This document shows positions 1-9,756 of a stretch of 64,000 nucleotides of DNA, one piece after another. The DNA is from Sphingomonas sp. NFR04 (GTDB lineage: Bacteria; Pseudomonadota; Alphaproteobacteria; Sphingomonadales; Sphingomonadaceae): assembly GCF_900114095.1 (NCBI RefSeq), contig NZ_FORV01000005.1, positions 248,001 to 312,000 on the forward strand. Reading direction: 5' to 3'. Made by a program: the position numbers and the translations under genes. Numbering within the stretch: the first letter of the stretch is position 1; each line of letters begins with the position of its first letter. The notes under the pieces are model-generated. The model was not told the origin of the DNA. It did not search any database and was given only the letters and a program-made list of their open reading frames with translations.

Positions 1-222
1 GCACGCTCACGTTTGTGGTATTTGGTGAATTAGGCTGGAAGGCCGCAATGAAAATTGCGTCTGCACGCGAGCAGATGCGAATTTTGTGGCAAAGACACTT
101 GTCACAGCCAAACGATTGCATCGCTATTACGAGAAACAACATATTTGGAGTTAACTATTAATAACACCACATCTAACTTTTCCTCCTTTCCGACACGAAC
201 CTATTTGGTTATATGCGCGGAC
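1..222. other. AT-rich leader region without a gene
   Basis: This stretch is clearly richer in A and T than the rest of the window and has no convincing coding frame. It lies directly upstream of the gene starting at 223 and probably holds its promoter. An open frame runs in from base 55, but its codon use is unlike the downstream gene, so I do not treat it as coding. Confidence 0.4.
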
Positions 223-1239
223 ATGAAGAACCGCTCGAACCCCGACTTCGTCGTGCCGGACTTCACGCCGGTACCCCGCCAACATCGCGTCGACGGCTGG
301 ACGCCCGCGCGGCAGCGGGCGTTCATCGCCGCGCTTGCCGCCACCGGGTCGGTCACCGCGGCGGCGCGGTCGATCAACATGGCCAAGGAGGGCGCCTATA
401 TGCTGCGCCTCCACCCGCAAGGCGCCGGCTTCCGTGCCGCCTGGGAGGCGGCGCTCACCGCCGGGCTCGATCGGCTGGGCGACATCGCGCTCGAACGCGC
501 GATCGACGGCGTGCCGGTGCCGGTCTTCTACAAGGGCGAGCAGTGCGGCGAGAAGCGCTGGTACAATGATCGCCTGCTGATGTTCATCCTGCGCCACCGC
601 AACCCGCAGAAATATGGCGCGCCCGCCGCGCTGCCGCCCGGCACCCGCCATCCCGATACGGTCGCGCGCGAGGAGTCGCCTGCCCCCTGCCCGGTCTGCG
701 CGCGGCGCAAGGCGGAATATATGGCGCTGGCGGAGCCCGATGCGAAGATGCCGGAGGAGATGCGCAAGGTCCTCGACACGCTGTTCACCCGCTATGCCGC
801 CAAGGTGCGGAGCGAGCGCCAGCTGCGGCTGGAGGGCCAGATCGTCGCGGCCGACTATACGTTGCGCCAGCTCACCCATATCGAGCTGATCCTCGCCAAT
901 GCCGGCATGTCGGACGCGATGATCACCTTCTTCACGACCGATTATGGCCCGAACGGCCGCGTGCAGGAATTCGCGCATCCGATGAGCGCGAAGCTCGACG
1001 CGATGCGCCGCAAGGTCTGGGGCGAATGCGGCGAGCCGGAGCGCCCGCCGCTGCCCCTGTACGCGCGGTCGCCGAGCAGCGGGACGGTCAGCGGCCCCGA
1101 CTGGGACGAACGCCGGCGCGCCCAGGACAATGCCGAACGCCGCATGGCCGCGGCGCAAACGGAATGGGAAGCCGCGGCGCGGCCGGACAGCTGGGCGGAG
1201 TGGAAGGCGGCGCAGGGCGCTCCTGCCGCCGGGACATAG
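223..1239 (+). CDS. Hypothetical protein with helix-turn-helix-like N-terminus
   Basis: I do not recognise this 338-aa protein. Residues about 20-75 (motifs GWTPARQRAFI, GSVTAAARS) look like the small helical DNA-binding fold of phage terminase small subunits and transposase-type HTH proteins. A CPVC-like cysteine pair sits mid-protein (CPVCARR), and the C-terminal third is charged and Ala-rich, probably helical. There is no signal peptide or membrane segment. I chose ATG 223 because the protein-like composition starts there. No terminase, capsid or other phage gene lies nearby, so a DNA-binding function is inference only. Confidence 0.6.
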   Translation: MKNRSNPDFVVPDFTPVPRQHRVDGWTPARQRAFIAALAATGSVTAAARSINMAKEGAYMLRLHPQGAGFRAAWEAALTAGLDRLGDIALERAIDGVPVPVFYKGEQCGEKRWYNDRLLMFILRHRNPQKYGAPAALPPGTRHPDTVAREESPAPCPVCARRKAEYMALAEPDAKMPEEMRKVLDTLFTRYAAKVRSERQLRLEGQIVAADYTLRQLTHIELILANAGMSDAMITFFTTDYGPNGRVQEFAHPMSAKLDAMRRKVWGECGEPERPPLPLYARSPSSGTVSGPDWDERRRAQDNAERRMAAAQTEWEAAARPDSWAEWKAAQGAPAAGT

Positions 1240-1314
1240 AGCGTCCCGAATCGTCGGCGGTACGCGATCGGGCCTGCGACAGCGGCGAGGCCGGTCGCAG
1301 CCCGCGCGCTCGGT

Positions 1315-1578
1315 TCAGCCTACCAGCTGACGACGCGCCGGCAATTCGACGCCGCTTATCTCGGGCAGCGCGCGCAGCTGCTTGGCGAAGGCCTCCACGT
1401 CGCTGCGATCATCCAGCGCGGCGAAAAACTCCGTCGCTCGCTCCGGATTGGACGAGTCCGGGTAGAGCGGGTGGACGTTCCTGGTCGACTTCAACAAGGC
1501 GTTGACCGCTTCCAGGGCGGGGCCAATGTTCGCAGCGTCCCGGACGCTGAAAAGAACCGTTTGCATATCGTGCGACAC
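1315..1578 (-). CDS. Small protein downstream of subtilase, possible I9-type inhibitor
   Basis: This 87-aa protein is encoded 15 bases after the stop of the S8 peptidase on the same strand, so it is very likely cotranscribed. It has no signal peptide and no membrane segment. The predicted strand-helix-strand-strand-helix-strand order (QTVLFSVRD, NIGPALEAVNALL, TEFFAALDD, DVEAFAKQLRALP, ISGVELP) matches the ferredoxin-like fold of the subtilisin propeptide and inhibitor family I9. In that family a similar last segment (L-x(n)-P-x-V-x-x-V-E) docks on the protease. Function is inferred from fold pattern and position only; it could equally be an unrelated small alpha/beta protein. Confidence 0.6.
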   Translation of the reverse strand: MSHDMQTVLFSVRDAANIGPALEAVNALLKSTRNVHPLYPDSSNPERATEFFAALDDRSDVEAFAKQLRALPEISGVELPARRQLVG

Positions 1579-1593
1579 CTCAGTCTACCTCCA

Positions 1594-3150
1594 TTATAGC
1601 AGCAGAGCATGCACGTCGATACATCCGTGCCCATAATCGGGGGTGAACGGCACACCGTTCATCAACGGTACGGAACGGGCACTCGTCGCAAGTTTTTCTT
1701 TGAAGCCGTTCAAGTCACGCCCATTTTTGGCCACCCACAACGCTGCGGCACCTGCCACTTGCGGCGCCGCCATCGACGTGCCGCTCTTCGTGCTTCGATA
1801 CACCGTCCAGTGCACCGGCTTGTCGCGCACCATTTCGCCTGCCGCGTTGCGTCTGGCGGTCCATCGTTCCGTGCCCCGATAGGTAGGCATCGTCGCCAGG
1901 ATGTCGACCCCAGGCGCGCAGATGCCGATGTGATCCCCCTTGTTGGAGAAGGTCGCGACGCCGTCGTTGAAGTCCAGCGCCCCCACGGCGACGACACCGT
2001 CATAGGCGGCGGGCCAGGAGGTGGGGCTGCCGTTGCGTCGTTCATTGCCCATGGCGGCGACCACGATCTGCCCCTGATCGACCAGACGACGGAAATGGGC
2101 CTGCTCGTGGCTGTCACCGATCGACGGTCCGCCGATGCTCAGGTTGATCACGTCGTAATTGTTGTCGACGCAGGCGGCGAGCGCGCGAAGATACATCACG
2201 GGATTCACATAATGGCCGTCCTCGGCGAACATCTCGCCATTCGCGCCCTGGAAATATTGAACCGAATCGATGTCGTCGTCGAAGATCTTGTGCACGTGCA
2301 GCCGCGCGCGGCAGACGCCCTCGACATCGCCGATCGAGCCATCCGCGGCGATCGTGCCCGCGACATGGGTACCATGGCCGATGATGTCGCGCTGGTCGGA
2401 CGTCACGCCGGGATAGGGCGGTGCATAGCTATAGTTTGCGATGCGGTCGCGCAGCAGCTCGTGATGCGCATCGATGCCGGTATCGAGAACCGCCACCGTT
2501 ACGCCTTGCTGCTCCGCCAGGTCCGGGATCAGCCCTGCCGCGCGCGCGGCGTCCAGCCGGATGCGCTCGAGATGCCAGGGGGCGATCGGTGCATATCCTG
2601 CCGGCCGCGGCGCCTGATAGAGTTTTCGCACCGGAACCCGCTCGACGCTCTGGACGATCTGCCCGGCACCCAGCAGCATGCCGCGAAGCTTCTCCGGATC
2701 CTGCCCCGGGCTCGCCCGGAGCAGGACCGTACCGGACAGAAGCTGGTCCGAAGGCCTGTCCGCCGCAGCCGCGGCAAAGGATTCGGCGGCGGCTGCCGCC
2801 AATCGACCGCCGCCGGGCGGCAGCGTGCTGGACAGCATGGTTTCGTTCTGGTGCGGACGACGAACCGGCACGGCCTTTTCGATCAACCCGCTGCGGGAAA
2901 GTTCGTCGAGGAACGAAGGCGCCGTCAGTACCGCCGTATCGCCATCCACCTCTACTGCCACGCCGAGCGCCTGGGCGTGGGCGGCCACGCTGTCACGGAA
3001 GCTGCGGAAATCGCTTTCCAGGATCATCGGCGCGCGTAGCGCGGCAAGCGCTTCCGGGATCGCGTCCTGCAACGCCGTCGGGTGCAGGGTCACCAGCAGT
3101 TGATTGGTGTAATAGCCGTCTACGATCTCGACCGCGTTGTCGCTCGCCAT
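1594..3150 (-). CDS. S8 family serine peptidase (subtilase)
   Basis: This 518-aa protein is a subtilisin-family endopeptidase. The triad is visible as Asp223 (AVLDTGID), His262 (GHGTHVAGT) and Ser459 (SGTSMAAPQ), with the oxyanion-region Asn in AAMGNERR. About 200 residues precede the catalytic domain. They contain a strand-rich segment (GYYTNQLLVTL) that may act as a built-in propeptide, and I see no signal peptide, which is unusual for an S8 enzyme. I chose ATG 3150 because a GGGGG tract lies upstream at ribosome-binding distance and the frame further upstream is not protein-like. The small gene at 1315-1578 follows immediately. Confidence 0.88.
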   Translation of the reverse strand: MASDNAVEIVDGYYTNQLLVTLHPTALQDAIPEALAALRAPMILESDFRSFRDSVAAHAQALGVAVEVDGDTAVLTAPSFLDELSRSGLIEKAVPVRRPHQNETMLSSTLPPGGGRLAAAAAESFAAAAADRPSDQLLSGTVLLRASPGQDPEKLRGMLLGAGQIVQSVERVPVRKLYQAPRPAGYAPIAPWHLERIRLDAARAAGLIPDLAEQQGVTVAVLDTGIDAHHELLRDRIANYSYAPPYPGVTSDQRDIIGHGTHVAGTIAADGSIGDVEGVCRARLHVHKIFDDDIDSVQYFQGANGEMFAEDGHYVNPVMYLRALAACVDNNYDVINLSIGGPSIGDSHEQAHFRRLVDQGQIVVAAMGNERRNGSPTSWPAAYDGVVAVGALDFNDGVATFSNKGDHIGICAPGVDILATMPTYRGTERWTARRNAAGEMVRDKPVHWTVYRSTKSGTSMAAPQVAGAAALWVAKNGRDLNGFKEKLATSARSVPLMNGVPFTPDYGHGCIDVHALLL

Positions 3151-3559
3151 GCCGCCAATCCCCCGATTGCTCGATCCCCCGGCTCCCGCGCATGCACCAC
3201 AATGCCACGGCCGTAGCGAAGGATGATCGCGGATCGCATCGTCCGCGACTGGCGCACCGCGCCACGGCGGCTGCAACGGCATCACCTCATCGAGTACAGC
3301 ATCTGGCAGGCGACAGGAGCACGCAAACACGACACCCGGTCGTATCTTGGCACGCGAACACAACCGGAAAATGTCGGCGTATCTGTTCTTGGCGACGTGA
3401 CGACCCTACTATGGCTGTTCACGATCGCGCAAGTATCAAATGCTGCAATGCACGCCTTGGGCAGAAGCCTCGGTCGCGTCGACATATGCGGAGCTCGGGT
3501 GGTCCGTCACGCGAACGGCGCCGGCCGCCCGCGTCGACGCAGCACCGACGCCGCCGCCC
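3151..3559. other. 409-base intergenic region
   Basis: This lies between the subtilase start (minus strand) and the lepA stop (minus strand). I see no coding frame with protein-like composition, no RNA gene and no strong hairpin. It presumably contains the promoter of the subtilase gene. Confidence 0.5.
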
Positions 3560-5368
3560 CTATTCCTCGCCCATCCGCAGCGCGGCGATGAAGGCTTCCT
3601 GCGGGATCTGCACGCTGCCATATTCGCGCATCCGCTTCTTGCCTTCCTTCTGCTTGTCGAGCAGCTTGCGCTTACGCGAGGCGTCGCCGCCATAGCATTT
3701 CGCGGTCACGTCCTTGCGCATCGCGGCGATCGTCTCGCGGGCGATCACCTTGCCGCCGATCGCCGCCTGGATCGGGATCTTGAACAAATGGCGCGGGATC
3801 AGGTCCTTGAGCCGCTCGCACATGCCGCGGCCGCGGCTCTCGGCGGTCGAGCGGTGGACGATCATGCTCAGCGCGTCGACCGGCTCGTTGTTGACCAGGA
3901 TGCCCATCTTGACGAGGTCGCCGGCGCGGTAGCCGATCTGCTCATAGTCGAAGCTGGCATAGCCGCGGCTGATCGACTTGAGGCGATCGTAGAAGTCGAA
4001 CACCACTTCGTTGAGCGGGAGCTCATAGGTCAGCTGGGCGCGGCCGCCGACATAGGTGAGGTTCTTCTGGATGCCGCGGCGATCCTGGCACAGCTTCAGG
4101 ATCGGCCCGAGATATTCGTCGGGCATGTAGATCACCGCCTGGATCCACGGCTCCTGGATCTCCTCGATCCGGTTGGGATCGGGCATGTCGGCGGGGTTGT
4201 GGAGCTCGATTTCCTTGCCCTCGGCCTCGCCGGCCGACTTGGTGAGCTGCATCTTGTAGACCACGCTGGGCGCGGTGGTGATGAGGTCGAGATCATACTC
4301 GCGCATCAGCCGCTCCTGGATGATCTCCAGGTGCAGCAGCCCGAGGAAGCCGCAGCGGAAGCCGAAGCCGAGCGCGGCGGAAGTTTCCATCTCGAAGCTG
4401 AACGAGGCGTCGTTCAGGCGCAGCTTGGAGATGCTCTCGCGCAGCTTCTCGAAGTCCGCCGCGTCGACCGGGAACAGGCCGCAGAACACCACCGGCTGGA
4501 CTTCCTTGAAGCCCGGCAGCGCCTCGGCGGCGGGCTTCTTGGCGTCGGTCAGCGTGTCGCCGACGCGGGCCTGGGCGACTTCCTTGATCTGCGCGGTGAT
4601 GAAGCCGATCTCGCCCGGGCCGAGATCGGGCAGCTGCTCGATCTTGGGGCGGAAGGCGCCGACGCGGTCGACCAGATGGGTCGTGCCGGCGGCCATGAAC
4701 TTGATCTGCTGGCCCTTCTTGATCGTGCCGTCGATCACGCGGACGAGGATGACGACGCCGAGATACGGATCGTACCAGCTGTCGACCAGCATCGCCTTGA
4801 GCGGGGCGGCGGGATCGCCCTTGGGCGACGGGATGCGCTCGACGATGGCGTCGAGGATCTCGTCGATGCCGATGCCGGCTTTGGCGCTGGCAAGGACGGC
4901 GTTGGAGGCGTCGAGGCCGATCACGTCCTCGATTTCGGCGCGCACCTTTTCCGGCTCGGCCGAGGGCAGGTCGATCTTGTTGATCACGGGAATGATCTCG
5001 TGGTCATGCTCGATCGACTGGTAGACATTGGCGAGCGTCTGCGCCTCGACGCCCTGGGCTGCGTCGACGACAAGGAGCGCGCCTTCGCAGGCGGCGAGGC
5101 TGCGGCTCACCTCATAGGCGAAGTCGACATGGCCCGGCGTGTCCATGAGGTTGAGGACATGGCCCTTCCATTCCAGGCGCACGGTCTGCGCCTTGATGGT
5201 GATCCCCCGCTCCTTCTCGATGTCCATGTTATCAAGGACTTGCTCGGACATTTCGCGATCGGCCAGCCCGCCGGTGCGCTGGATCAGCCGGTCGGCAAGC
5301 GTCGACTTGCCATGGTCGATATGCGCGATGATCGAGAAATTGCGGATCTTGGTGATGTCGGTGGCCAT
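3560..5368 (-). CDS. lepA: Elongation factor 4 (LepA/EF4)
   Basis: This 602-aa translational GTPase acts on the ribosome and is classically described as a back-translocase. The E. coli protein has 599 residues, so length agrees. The P-loop [10 protein letters not shown], the switch region ERGITIKAQ, the DTPGHVDF motif and NKIDLPSA are all present in order, and the LepA-specific C-terminal domain ends in a basic [15 protein letters not shown] segment. ATG 5368 gives the canonical start [13 protein letters not shown]. It is transcribed away from the CsgG-like gene. Confidence 0.98.
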   Translation of the reverse strand: MATDITKIRNFSIIAHIDHGKSTLADRLIQRTGGLADREMSEQVLDNMDIEKERGITIKAQTVRLEWKGHVLNLMDTPGHVDFAYEVSRSLAACEGALLVVDAAQGVEAQTLANVYQSIEHDHEIIPVINKIDLPSAEPEKVRAEIEDVIGLDASNAVLASAKAGIGIDEILDAIVERIPSPKGDPAAPLKAMLVDSWYDPYLGVVILVRVIDGTIKKGQQIKFMAAGTTHLVDRVGAFRPKIEQLPDLGPGEIGFITAQIKEVAQARVGDTLTDAKKPAAEALPGFKEVQPVVFCGLFPVDAADFEKLRESISKLRLNDASFSFEMETSAALGFGFRCGFLGLLHLEIIQERLMREYDLDLITTAPSVVYKMQLTKSAGEAEGKEIELHNPADMPDPNRIEEIQEPWIQAVIYMPDEYLGPILKLCQDRRGIQKNLTYVGGRAQLTYELPLNEVVFDFYDRLKSISRGYASFDYEQIGYRAGDLVKMGILVNNEPVDALSMIVHRSTAESRGRGMCERLKDLIPRHLFKIPIQAAIGGKVIARETIAAMRKDVTAKCYGGDASRKRKLLDKQKEGKKRMREYGSVQIPQEAFIAALRMGEE

Positions 5369-5530
5369 GATTCCGCGGCCGATAGCAGGCTGCGGGCAAA
5401 AGCCAAAGTACCGGATTGCACGACGTTGCAAGCGCGCTAGGCCCCGGCGATCCATTCTGTTACGCACGCGACCGGGGGGCGGTCTTTTCCCACATCGGGC
5501 CGCCTGGTTGTACAGGGAGGTTTTAGTAGG

Positions 5531-6493
5531 ATGATGAAGCAGTTGCTCGGCGCCGCCGGGGCGATGGCATTGTGCGTGGGCGCGGTCCCCGCGCTCGCCC
5601 AGAGCAAGCCGACCAAGACGCAGCGTACGCAGGAACAGGCGATGCAGGACGTGCCGCATTGCGCGCGCAAGCTCGGCACGCTCTCGATCGTCGACGGCGA
5701 CGATCCCCGCGGCTGGACGCAGTACTCGCTGGCACCGCCGCAGAAGCTGCTCAAGGTACTGGTGCAGCGTTCGGGCTGCTTCAACCTGGTCGATCGCGGC
5801 TCGGGCCTGCAGGCAGCGCAGCTGGAGCGCAACATCGGCGGCGATCTCGGCCACCAGCGCGGCGCCAATGTCGGCCAGGGCCAGATCAAGGCGGCCGACT
5901 ATGTCCTCGTCGCCGAGGTCCAGGCCTCGAACCGCAACGCGGCGGGCAGCGGCGTGGCGGGTGCGGCCGGCGGCGTGATCGGCGGGCCGATCGGCGGCCT
6001 GCTGGGCGGCATCAAGTCGCGCAAGATGGAGGCGAACACCGTCCTCTCGCTTACCAACGTCCGCACCACCGAGATGATCGCGACGCAGGAAGGCTATGCC
6101 TCGAAGAACAGCGTGAGCTGGGGCGCGGGCGGCGGCGTCGGCTTCATCGGCGGCGGCCTGGGCGCGGTCGGCGGCGGCTATGACAATACCGATATCGGCC
6201 GCATCGTGACGCTGGCCTTCATCGACGCCTATTCGAAGATGGTCAATGAACTCGGACTGGTGCGGCCGGGTGACGAGGGCACCGCGCAGGCAGCCCCGAC
6301 CAAGACCTTCACCGCCCAGGCGCCGGTGGCGATGCGCACCCTGCCCGCCGCGACCGGCAAGGTGATCCGCACGGTACCGGTCGGCGCGATCCTCTACCCC
6401 ACCGGCAAGAAGGACGGCCTGTGGTGGGAAGTCGCCGACGAGAACGACAATGTCGGCTGGGTGCTGAACACCAAGCTCGCCCCGTCGAACTGA
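5531..6493 (+). CDS. CsgG/HfaB-family secreted protein with C-terminal SH3-like domain
   Basis: This 320-aa exported protein has a signal peptide ending near ALAQ. The body resembles the CsgG/HfaB curli-assembly family: a VDRGSGL segment after FNLVDR, the ADYVLVAEV strand and an amphipathic, Gly-rich stretch ([17 protein letters not shown]). Family members form outer-membrane pores for adhesin export or act as periplasmic scaffold proteins. The last 65 residues ([20 protein letters not shown] ending GWVLNTKL) form an SH3b-like module, which is not part of E. coli CsgG. There is no lipobox cysteine, which CsgG itself has. A strong AGGGAGG precedes ATG 5531, and a terminator follows. Confidence 0.75.
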   Translation: MMKQLLGAAGAMALCVGAVPALAQSKPTKTQRTQEQAMQDVPHCARKLGTLSIVDGDDPRGWTQYSLAPPQKLLKVLVQRSGCFNLVDRGSGLQAAQLERNIGGDLGHQRGANVGQGQIKAADYVLVAEVQASNRNAAGSGVAGAAGGVIGGPIGGLLGGIKSRKMEANTVLSLTNVRTTEMIATQEGYASKNSVSWGAGGGVGFIGGGLGAVGGGYDNTDIGRIVTLAFIDAYSKMVNELGLVRPGDEGTAQAAPTKTFTAQAPVAMRTLPAATGKVIRTVPVGAILYPTGKKDGLWWEVADENDNVGWVLNTKLAPSN

Positions 6494-6507
6494 TCGGGCG
6501 GGAGTAA

Positions 6508-6549
6508 GAAAAAGGGCCGTCGCGGAGACCCCGCGGTGGCCCTTTTTTG
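6508..6549 (+). terminator. Rho-independent terminator after CsgG-like gene
   Basis: A GGGCC..CGCGG stem with its complement CCGCG..GGCCC is flanked by A5 on the left and T6 on the right. It sits 15 bases after the stop codon. Confidence 0.85.
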
Positions 6550-6599
6550 TTGTCCGGCGTCGGACCGAGGAAAAGCATTACCGCGCTCAGCAAATCCGT

Positions 6600-6696
6600 C
6601 GTCATCCCCGCGGAGGCGGGGATCCATTGGCGCTGATGCCGCGGTTCTTTCCCCCGGAGCACAGGGCAATGGATTCCCGCCTTCGCGGGAATGACG
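6600..6696. repeat. REP-like inverted pair
   Basis: Arm one (6601-6629, GTCATCCCCGCGGAGGCGGG plus GATCCATTG) and arm two (6667-6695, CAATGGATTCCCGCCTTCGC plus GGGAATGAC) are imperfect reverse complements. Each arm contains its own small palindrome. This is the organisation of bacterial REP/BIME elements. A degenerate copy lies at 43219-43302. Confidence 0.75.
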
Positions 6697-6777
6697 GAGG
6701 ATTTGGGGTGCGGTCACCCCGATACTGGCAAGACGATGGCCCTCCCCGGACGGGAGAGAGCCACCGGCCTTATCCGC

Positions 6778-9057
6778 TTACTTGAACTTGCCGCTCAGCG
6801 AGACGCCGAACACCCGCGGCTCGTTGAGCACGGCGGCGCGGTAGTTCTCGATCACGCCCTTGAGGTTCATCTCGTTGGTGAGATTGCGCACGAAGCCGGC
6901 GATCTCCCAGGCATCGTCCGGCGCGGCATAGCCGATCTTCAGGCCGCCCTCGAAGTTGCCGTTCGCGGTGAACTCCTTGGTCTCGTACAGGACGAAGTTG
7001 GTGTAGCCCTGCAGGTTCCAGTCGGTCGATACGAACACGCGGCCGCTATTGCCCAGCGGCACGTCGTACCGCGCGTTGAGGCTGAGGTTGTACTCCGGCG
7101 CGTTCGGCAGCGGGTTGCCGTCGATCTTCGCCAGGAACAGGCTGCCCTGCTTGCGCAGCGGATCCAGCACGGTGCAGGTCACCGCGCCGCCGAACGCGCA
7201 GACCTGCGCCTCGAGGTTCCTGTCGTCGATCTCGCTGTGCAGCAGGCTCAGGCCTGCCTGGATCGACAGGTTGCGGATCGGCTTCCAATCGAGATCGGCT
7301 TCCATGCCGTACGCCTTGGCCTTGTTGGCGTTGAGCAGCACGCCGTTGCCGTTCAGGTCGTTGCCGTTCAGCTGGATATCGTCGACCGTGTAGTAGAAGC
7401 CCGACAGGTTGAAGCGCAGCGTGCGGCCGATCTGGCTCTTCAGGCCCGCTTCCCACGACAGGATCTTCTCCGAGGTGGCGGTGGTGAAGTCCGAGTTGAA
7501 CACCGCCGAACGCCCTTGGATGGTCGGCCCACGGAAGCCCTTGGCGACGCGGGCATAGATGCTAACGTCCGGGTTGATCTCGTAGCGCGCGCTCAGGTCC
7601 CAACTCGGCTGGGTATCGGACAGGCGAACGTGGCGACGGCCGGTATAGGTGACGGCATTCGTCACCGAGTTCGCGGTCTTCAGCAGGTCGGTGGTCTTGG
7701 TGTCCTCGGTCACGCGGCCGCCGGCGGTGATCGTCAGCTTCGGCGCGATCTCGTAGCTCGCCTGGCCGAACACCGCCCAGCTGGTGTTCATATTGTGCAG
7801 CCGCACCCAGTTGTTGGGGTTGTTCGCGGTGCCGCTCAGGAAATAGGCGCGCTGGTAGAAATCGGTGATGTCGCGCGCGTCGAAATACATCGCGCCGACC
7901 TGCCACTTGAGCGGGCCGTTGCCGTTGCTGGCGACGCGGAATTCCTCGGTCCACTGGTCGAGGCCCTTCACCCGGCCCATCGACTCGCCGAAGCCGGCAT
8001 TGCCGAAATCGGCCGCCGCACCGCCATCGGTGTCGCCGCGGCTATAGCCGGACAGCGTCTCGTAGCCGGTGATCGAGGTCAGCGTGACGCCGCCCAGATC
8101 CCAGTTGACGTGCACCGAGGCGCCGGTGGTCTTGTAGTTCTGCGGATTGTCGGCGCCCTCGTCCCAGCGCGCGCTGGTGAAGTCGACGCCGTGGATCTTG
8201 TTCGAGCCCAGGTTCAGCGCGCCGCGGCGGAACACCGTCGCGGTGCCGTCATACCAGCGGGCGTGGCCCGAGGCGAGGATCGACAGCGTCTCGCTCGGCG
8301 TGGCGAGCAGCTGCAGGCGCACGTCCTTCTCGTTGAAGCCGCCCGCGGCATCCTTGCGGCCGACGCGGGTGCCGTCGGCGCTCGGGCCGGTATAGCTGTT
8401 GTCGATATAATCGTCGCGGTGCTGGTAAAGCCCCGAGACGCGGAAGGCGAGCTTGTCCTGAATGATCGGACCGCCGACGCCGGCATCGACATTGACGCTG
8501 TTATAGCTGCCATAGCTGGCGGTGCCGCGGCCCTCGAACTGCTGCGAGGGGCGGATCGAATCGAACTTGATGATGCCGGCCGTGGTGTTGCGGCCGAACA
8601 GCGAGCCCTGGGGGCCGCGCAGCACTTCGATCTGGTTCACATCGAACACCGGGTTCGACTTCATCACGACATGCTCGAGGACGATGTCGTCCTGGATGAT
8701 CGAGACCGGCTGCGAGGCGCCGAGGTAGAAATCGACGTTGCCGAGGCCGCGGATGTAGAAGCGCGGGAAGATGCGGCCGGTCGAGGATTCGACGTACAGG
8801 CCCGGCACCTTGCCCGAAAGCGCGAGCAGCGTGTCGTCGCCGCCGGCGGTATAGTCGCGCGCCTGCGATGCCGGCAGCACCGCGACCGAGAGCGGCACGT
8901 CCTGCTGGTTTTCCGGGCGGCGCTCGGCGGTGACGACGATTTCGCTCAGGCCGTCATTCGCCTGCGTATCCTGGGCGAAGGCGATGTCGGACGTGAACAG
9001 CGCGCCAAGGGCGGCGCCGATCAACAGGCTGCGCTTGTCGCGCGCGAGATTCAGCAT
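6778..9057 (-). CDS. TonB-dependent outer-membrane receptor
   Basis: This 759-aa protein is a TonB-dependent active transporter. It has a signal peptide (cleavage near AFAQ), a TonB-box-like EIVVTAER at about residues 39-46, a plug domain (IEVLRGPQGSLFGRNTTAG) and a beta-barrel ending in the typical terminal aromatic strand (GVSLSGKFK). It is codirectional with and downstream of a P-loop kinase and pnuC (174-base gap). TonB receptors beside pnuC are proposed to import nicotinamide riboside or related pyridine compounds across the outer membrane. The family is certain; the substrate is inferred from context. Confidence 0.93.
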   Translation of the reverse strand: MLNLARDKRSLLIGAALGALFTSDIAFAQDTQANDGLSEIVVTAERRPENQQDVPLSVAVLPASQARDYTAGGDDTLLALSGKVPGLYVESSTGRIFPRFYIRGLGNVDFYLGASQPVSIIQDDIVLEHVVMKSNPVFDVNQIEVLRGPQGSLFGRNTTAGIIKFDSIRPSQQFEGRGTASYGSYNSVNVDAGVGGPIIQDKLAFRVSGLYQHRDDYIDNSYTGPSADGTRVGRKDAAGGFNEKDVRLQLLATPSETLSILASGHARWYDGTATVFRRGALNLGSNKIHGVDFTSARWDEGADNPQNYKTTGASVHVNWDLGGVTLTSITGYETLSGYSRGDTDGGAAADFGNAGFGESMGRVKGLDQWTEEFRVASNGNGPLKWQVGAMYFDARDITDFYQRAYFLSGTANNPNNWVRLHNMNTSWAVFGQASYEIAPKLTITAGGRVTEDTKTTDLLKTANSVTNAVTYTGRRHVRLSDTQPSWDLSARYEINPDVSIYARVAKGFRGPTIQGRSAVFNSDFTTATSEKILSWEAGLKSQIGRTLRFNLSGFYYTVDDIQLNGNDLNGNGVLLNANKAKAYGMEADLDWKPIRNLSIQAGLSLLHSEIDDRNLEAQVCAFGGAVTCTVLDPLRKQGSLFLAKIDGNPLPNAPEYNLSLNARYDVPLGNSGRVFVSTDWNLQGYTNFVLYETKEFTANGNFEGGLKIGYAAPDDAWEIAGFVRNLTNEMNLKGVIENYRAAVLNEPRVFGVSLSGKFK

Positions 9058-9231
9058 TGGTTTTCCCCGAATGGATATCTTGATCTTCTGTGTGGACCGC
9101 GCACGGGAATGCAGCCCGGCATTTGCCGGCTGTCGTATCGACTTGATCTGTAGTTCCCTGATGCCGTCGGGGGCGGCGCTAGGCTCGGATTGTGAACTTC
9201 CTGTGACGGAATTCCGGCGGCTGCCGGTTCC

Positions 9232-9756
9232 TCAGATCTGTTGCCCAAAAGCCTCGATCGCGGCGAGCGCGGCGGCGGTGCGCGCCTCCCCTTCTCCCTG
9301 CACCAGTGCCCAGGGCACGCCGCGCCGCTCGAGCTCGGCGCGCGAGAGATCGAAGAAGCGCTGCCGTAATTCGCGGGTGCCGAACAGCCTTGTGCCGTCC
9401 GCTACCCAGGGCAGGTCGATGTCGAACAGCAGATAGACGTCCGCCGTGCCGGCCCAAGCATCGAACCAAGGATCGCGGGTGCCGAACAGCATGTCCGCCC
9501 ACACCGCGGTCATCAACGGATCGGTATCGAGGATCAGCGGCAGCCGCGCCGTCTCCAGCATCATCCGGGTACCGGCATCGTGCGTCTTGGCGATCTCGAC
9601 CAGGTCGCGCATCGTGAAGTCGGTGCCGCGCGCCTCGGCATATTCGCGGCCATATTCGTCGAGCACGGTGCCGCCCAGCGCCTCGGCCAGCCGTGCGGCG
9701 ACGGTGGTCTTGCCCGTGCTTTCGGGGCCGTGGAGGCAGATGGTGCGGGGAATCAT
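9232..9756 (-). CDS. NadR-like P-loop kinase (probable ribosylnicotinamide kinase)
   Basis: This 174-aa cytoplasmic ATPase has a Walker A motif GPESTGKTT at residues 10-18 and resembles the kinase domain of NadR, which phosphorylates nicotinamide riboside to NMN. The adenylyltransferase and HTH domains of full-length NadR are absent. Its start (ATG 9756) overlaps the last four bases of pnuC (ATGA), so the two are translationally coupled. Together they would import nicotinamide riboside and trap it by phosphorylation. Confidence is high for the fold and good for the role because of the pnuC coupling. Confidence 0.88.
   Translation of the reverse strand: MIPRTICLHGPESTGKTTVAARLAEALGGTVLDEYGREYAEARGTDFTMRDLVEIAKTHDAGTRMMLETARLPLILDTDPLMTAVWADMLFGTRDPWFDAWAGTADVYLLFDIDLPWVADGTRLFGTRELRQRFFDLSRAELERRGVPWALVQGEGEARTAAALAAIEAFGQQI

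Noticed and set aside
151..1158. A 335-codon minus-strand frame opposite the first gene
   Set aside because: Its His/Arg/Asp-rich composition is typical of a shadow frame, and the plus-strand protein has a plausible HTH and a better start.
223..1239. First gene as evidence for a prophage (terminase small subunit)
   Set aside because: No other phage gene, attachment site or tRNA-flanked direct repeat is visible nearby; only a weak HTH resemblance remains.
3440..5440. A 666-codon open frame opposite lepA, and similar long frames opposite gspD, cheA, the MCP and the PhoX-like gene
   Set aside because: Composition (Arg/Asp/Ala/His-rich, no family motifs) is that of antisense shadow frames in GC-rich DNA; the opposite strand encodes well-recognised proteins.
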